Notes under the pieces: generated by a model
Seen by the model: the letters and a program-made list of their open reading frames with translations, nothing else
Database searches by the model: none
Told to the model about the DNA's origin: nothing
Position numbers and translations under genes: made by a program
Assembly: GCF_000621505.1 (NCBI RefSeq)
Contig: NZ_JHYD01000003.1
Location: 248,001-312,000, forward strand
Direction of reading: 5' to 3'
Source of the DNA: Ruminiclostridium cellobioparum DSM 1351 = ATCC 15832
GTDB lineage: Bacteria; Bacillota; Clostridia; Acetivibrionales; DSM-1351
DNA length: 64,000 bases
Shown here: in pieces, positions 61,674 to 64,000 of the stretch
How the letters are laid out: every line of letters starts with the position of its first letter
How positions within the stretch are numbered: position 1 is the first letter of the stretch

Positions 61674-61703
61674 TATAATAATATACAGTTAGCTGTTGCT
61701 AAC
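61674..61703 (+). promoter_or_regulatory. Promoter and operator of the MATE gene, same motif as the cluster promoter
   Basis: TATAAT at 61674-61679 is followed by GTTAGCTGTTGCTAAC (61688-61703), a 16-bp perfect palindrome sharing GTTAGC-N4-GCTAAC with the site at 37168-37187. The centre-to-(-10) distance is about 16 bp in both. A -35 box is not clear. Confidence 0.65.
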
Positions 61704-61745
61704 CATTCTCGCAATATGAGATTTATAAGAGATTGGGGGATTTAC

Positions 61746-63116
61746 GTGGAAGGTGTATTAACAGATCAAAAAGAAAAACAAAAACAGTTCATATTAACAG
61801 GCAATATGTGGAAAGTCATGGTTGATTTATCCTGGCCTGCTGTAGTTGCCATGGTGTTGTATGGAATGAATTCCATGCTGGATGTTTTTTTTGTAGGAAG
61901 GTATGTGGGTGAAACCGCATTGGCAGGAGTGTCGGTTGCCTATCCGCTGTCTCAGATCAGCGTGGGCTTTGGATCTCTTCTGGGAACTGGTGCGGGAGCC
62001 GTATTGAGCATTGCTCTGGGAGCCCGGGATATGAATACCCAGAAAAAGCTCCTGGGCAATCTCAACCTGCTCTCCCTTGCAGTGACGGTAGTGTACATCG
62101 TATTAGGGCTGCTCTTCTCAAGCCAGATGCTGCAAATAATGGGTGCCAGCGGGCAGGAACTTATATTGGGCGACAGCTATTTCAGGATTACCATTCTGGG
62201 TTCTTTCTTCTGGATATACGGACTTGCCGGGAACATGATCGTAAGGGCCGAAGGCCGCATGAAAATGGCAGCCGTCATGATGGGAGCAGGGCTTCTTGTG
62301 GATGTGGCCGCCAAATATCTTCTGGTTGTCATATTCCCTCTGGGTGTGGAAGGAGCGGCATGGGCTTCGAATATAGGGATGCTGGCTTATACGGTCATCG
62401 GTTGGTTTTATTTCGGAAGGGGCCGCGCATCCTTCAGATCAAAATTGATTTCCATACGCTGGGATAAGGAGATTGGAACCTCCATCCTGAGACTGGGCAT
62501 GTCGGCCTTTATTATGAGTGTAATGAGCCTGGTCCAGTCGGTATTTGTATTTAACGCGTTGGCTAAATACGGAACAACCGCGGATATTGCTTTTTACGGC
62601 GTTGTATACCGGGTGTTCACTTTTCTGCTGACGCCCATATTCGGTTTGATGCGTGCACTTCAGCCGGCTATTGGCATCAACTATGGCGCAAAGCAGTATG
62701 ACAGGGTCATTGGAGCCTATAAGCTGTTTGCGGTTGCGGCCCTGGTACTGACACTTCCGTTCTGGCTGCTGTCCATGGCGGCACCGGGACTGGTTCTTGG
62801 TGTGATGATGAAAGTTCAGGATTTCACCGGGACCCAGTTGATGAGCTTCCGTATTTATATGGCAATTCTTCCTCTCCTGTCATTTATTTTTATGGCAATG
62901 ACGCTATTCCCTTCGATAGATAAAGGAAAGCCTGCGGCGCTGATAGGCATAGCGAGACAGCTTGTTTTCTATGTGCCGGTCATGCTGCTGGTGCCCATTT
63001 GGCTGGGTGTTGCAGGTATTTACTACGGATCATTTGCCATTGATGCGGTTATAGTAATCTGGACAATGCTCATGGTGAAAAAGGAATTTCATTTTCTGCG
63101 GCAGAGGAATGCGTGA
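61746..63116 (+). CDS. MATE family efflux protein
   Basis: About 456 residues from the GTG at 61746 (GGGGGA 5 nt before); an upstream ATG at 61716 gives 466. The protein has twelve predicted membrane helices. The NorM/DinF-type pattern LSWPAVVAMVLYGMNSMLDV and repeated G-x-G-x3-A segments (GSLLGTGAGAVLSIALG) place it in the MATE superfamily. It is the best candidate to export the finished metallophore. Its promoter carries the same palindrome as the first gene of the cluster, which ties it to the same regulon although it lies at the far end. Confidence 0.88.
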   Translation: MEGVLTDQKEKQKQFILTGNMWKVMVDLSWPAVVAMVLYGMNSMLDVFFVGRYVGETALAGVSVAYPLSQISVGFGSLLGTGAGAVLSIALGARDMNTQKKLLGNLNLLSLAVTVVYIVLGLLFSSQMLQIMGASGQELILGDSYFRITILGSFFWIYGLAGNMIVRAEGRMKMAAVMMGAGLLVDVAAKYLLVVIFPLGVEGAAWASNIGMLAYTVIGWFYFGRGRASFRSKLISIRWDKEIGTSILRLGMSAFIMSVMSLVQSVFVFNALAKYGTTADIAFYGVVYRVFTFLLTPIFGLMRALQPAIGINYGAKQYDRVIGAYKLFAVAALVLTLPFWLLSMAAPGLVLGVMMKVQDFTGTQLMSFRIYMAILPLLSFIFMAMTLFPSIDKGKPAALIGIARQLVFYVPVMLLVPIWLGVAGIYYGSFAIDAVIVIWTMLMVKKEFHFLRQRNA

Positions 63117-63144
63117 TCGGGTTGCTGTTTCAACGCCGGGCGAG

Positions 63145-63169
63145 GGCTGTCTTTTTTGAGACAGCCTTT
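63145..63169 (+). terminator. Terminator closing the cluster
   Basis: GGCTGTCT pairs with AGACAGCC around a T-rich loop, with a short T tail. It lies directly behind the MATE gene. Confidence 0.65.
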
Positions 63170-63225
63170 ATTCATTAGTGGGACTTGACTAATACGCACC
63201 GCAAATATAGTATTGATTTGGATGG

Positions 63226-63260
63226 GGACCTCTCTTTTTTGTGCACAAAAAGAGAGGTCC
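63226..63260 (+). other. Long hairpin in the leader of the AraC-type gene
   Basis: About 17 bp of complementary arms (GGACCTCTC and GAGAGGTCC at the base, with a TGTGCACA centre) lie about 45 bp before the next start codon. There is no T-run, so it may affect mRNA stability or bind a regulator. Confidence 0.5.
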
Positions 63261-63304
63261 ATGGAGATTCCGGAAGCTATACTTTTTGGTAAGGAGAGGA
63301 TTGA

Positions 63305-64000
63305 ATGGAATGGATTGAGCAACTAAACAAAGCAATTGTCTATATGGAGGACCATCTGGAAGAGGGGTTCGAACTTGAAAAAGTCGCTGAAATAGCATGC
63401 TGTTCGACTTTTCATTTCCAGAGGATGTTTTCCTACATAGCCGATATTCCCTTGTCGGAGTACATAAGACGCAGAAAAATGACGCGGGCGGCCCTTGATT
63501 TACAGAACAACGATTATAAAATAATTGATGTTTCACTGAAATACGGGTATGATTCGCCAACTGCTTTTGCCCGCGCATTTAAAAATATTCATGGAATATC
63601 GCCGTCAGAAGCAAAGTCAAACGGTATAATACTCAAAGCATTTCCGCCAATCAGCTTCAAATTAACCGTTAAAGGAGAGGCGGAAATGAATTACAGGATT
63701 GAAAAGAAAGAAGCTTTTAGAGTTGTAGGTGTAAAGAAACACTTCAAAATCAATATTGAAGAGAATTTTGCAGAAGTTCCTGCTTTTTGGCAGGAGACAG
63801 GCGAGAGGGGCACTATACCCGAAATAGTTTCTTTGATGAACAAAGAACCCTACGGGCTTTTAGGTGTCAGTGCCTGTATGAACGGAACGGATTTTGACTA
63901 CTTTATTGCGGTGGCATCTGACAGAGAGGTTCCTGAAAAGATGTGCGAATATATGGTGCCGGAATGTACATGGGCAATTTTTGAAAGTACAGGTCCGTTA
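63305..64000 (+). CDS. AraC family regulator with GyrI-like effector domain (cut by window end)
   Basis: The frame runs off the right edge. AAGGAGAGG lies 5 nt before the ATG. Residues 1-105 form the AraC double helix-turn-helix (VAEIACCSTFHFQRMF, then IIDVSLKYGYDSPTAFARAF). From residue 120 a GyrI-like small-molecule-binding domain begins (NYRIEKKEAFRVVGVKKHF). At least 232 residues are visible of an expected 280-290. Such SoxS/Rob-like fusions respond to small molecules. It lies behind the metallophore cluster but behind a terminator, so a link to the cluster is only possible, not shown. Confidence 0.85.
   Translation, partial: MEWIEQLNKAIVYMEDHLEEGFELEKVAEIACCSTFHFQRMFSYIADIPLSEYIRRRKMTRAALDLQNNDYKIIDVSLKYGYDSPTAFARAFKNIHGISPSEAKSNGIILKAFPPISFKLTVKGEAEMNYRIEKKEAFRVVGVKKHFKINIEENFAEVPAFWQETGERGTIPEIVSLMNKEPYGLLGVSACMNGTDFDYFIAVASDREVPEKMCEYMVPECTWAIFESTGPL

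Noticed and set aside
11284-63169. The shared GGCTGTCT/AGACAGCC arms at 11284-11345 and 63145-63166 as a dispersed repeat element
   Set aside because: Both are short terminator stems behind genes; the similarity is limited to 8-9 bp per arm, and the loops and flanks are unrelated.
1-64000. CRISPR array
   Set aside because: No regularly spaced direct repeats of 24-37 bp were seen, and no cas genes are present.

Overview
The window comes from a low-GC Gram-positive anaerobe of the class Clostridia. Supporting signs are AT-rich intergenic DNA with strong AGGAGG-type ribosome binding sites, two T-box leaders, a glycine riboswitch, tRNA genes that encode CCA, a DegS/DegU pair, a GluP-type rhomboid and a PdxR/PdxST locus. 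The species cannot be named from the sequence alone.

Positions 1-31200 are mostly ordinary chromosome. They hold two adjacent MocR/aminotransferase genes and a cysteine desulfurase-like enzyme; tRNA-Pro with a decayed acetyltransferase behind it; an AGCS transporter under a single-aptamer glycine riboswitch; a CrcB remnant; a sirtuin; an ATPase; a hotdog thioesterase; a PAP2 phosphatase; a cyclase; tRNA-Lys; DegS/DegU; and an acyl-CoA synthetase behind a T-box whose specifier reads as Leu. Next come a MetH-like methyltransferase overlapping a rhomboid protease, divergent pdxST and pdxR with a matching inverted operator, ileS behind an Ile T-box, aroB, a TraR/DksA-type protein, a Cof-type HAD phosphatase and tRNA-Thr.

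Positions 31200-37130 are an accessory island directly behind tRNA-Thr. It contains a frameshifted IS5-type transposase, the C-terminal relic of a large serine recombinase, a RhuM-like gene, a compact two-gene system resembling a nuclease plus SMC-like ATPase defence module (Lamassu / ABC-three-component type), and a broken GNAT plus C39-like fusion gene.

Positions 37130-63120 hold the main finding: a complete, co-directional, roughly 26 kb gene set for an aryl-capped thiazoline metallophore of the pyochelin/yersiniabactin class. Salicylate synthase makes salicylate, and a stand-alone ligase activates it and should load it on the N-terminal aryl carrier of NRPS1 (ArCP-Cy-A(Cys)-PCP). NRPS2 (TubC docking-Cy-A(Cys)-MT-PCP-TE) adds a second cysteine. 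A Rossmann-fold reductase is the candidate for thiazoline reduction, and the MT domain for N-methylation. A type II thioesterase and an alpha/beta hydrolase accompany the line. Transport is covered by an Opp/Nik-type uptake cassette with a lipoprotein, a YbtPQ-like ABC pair and a MATE protein. NRPS1 has no epimerase-like insert, as in enantio-pyochelin synthetases. The TE has Cys where Ser is usual. The palindrome AGTTAG-N6-CTAACT lies just downstream of the -10 box at both the first gene and the MATE gene, which suggests a shared repressor. A TetR gene with its own palindrome sits inside the cluster. An AraC/GyrI-like regulator begins at the right edge and is cut by the window end.
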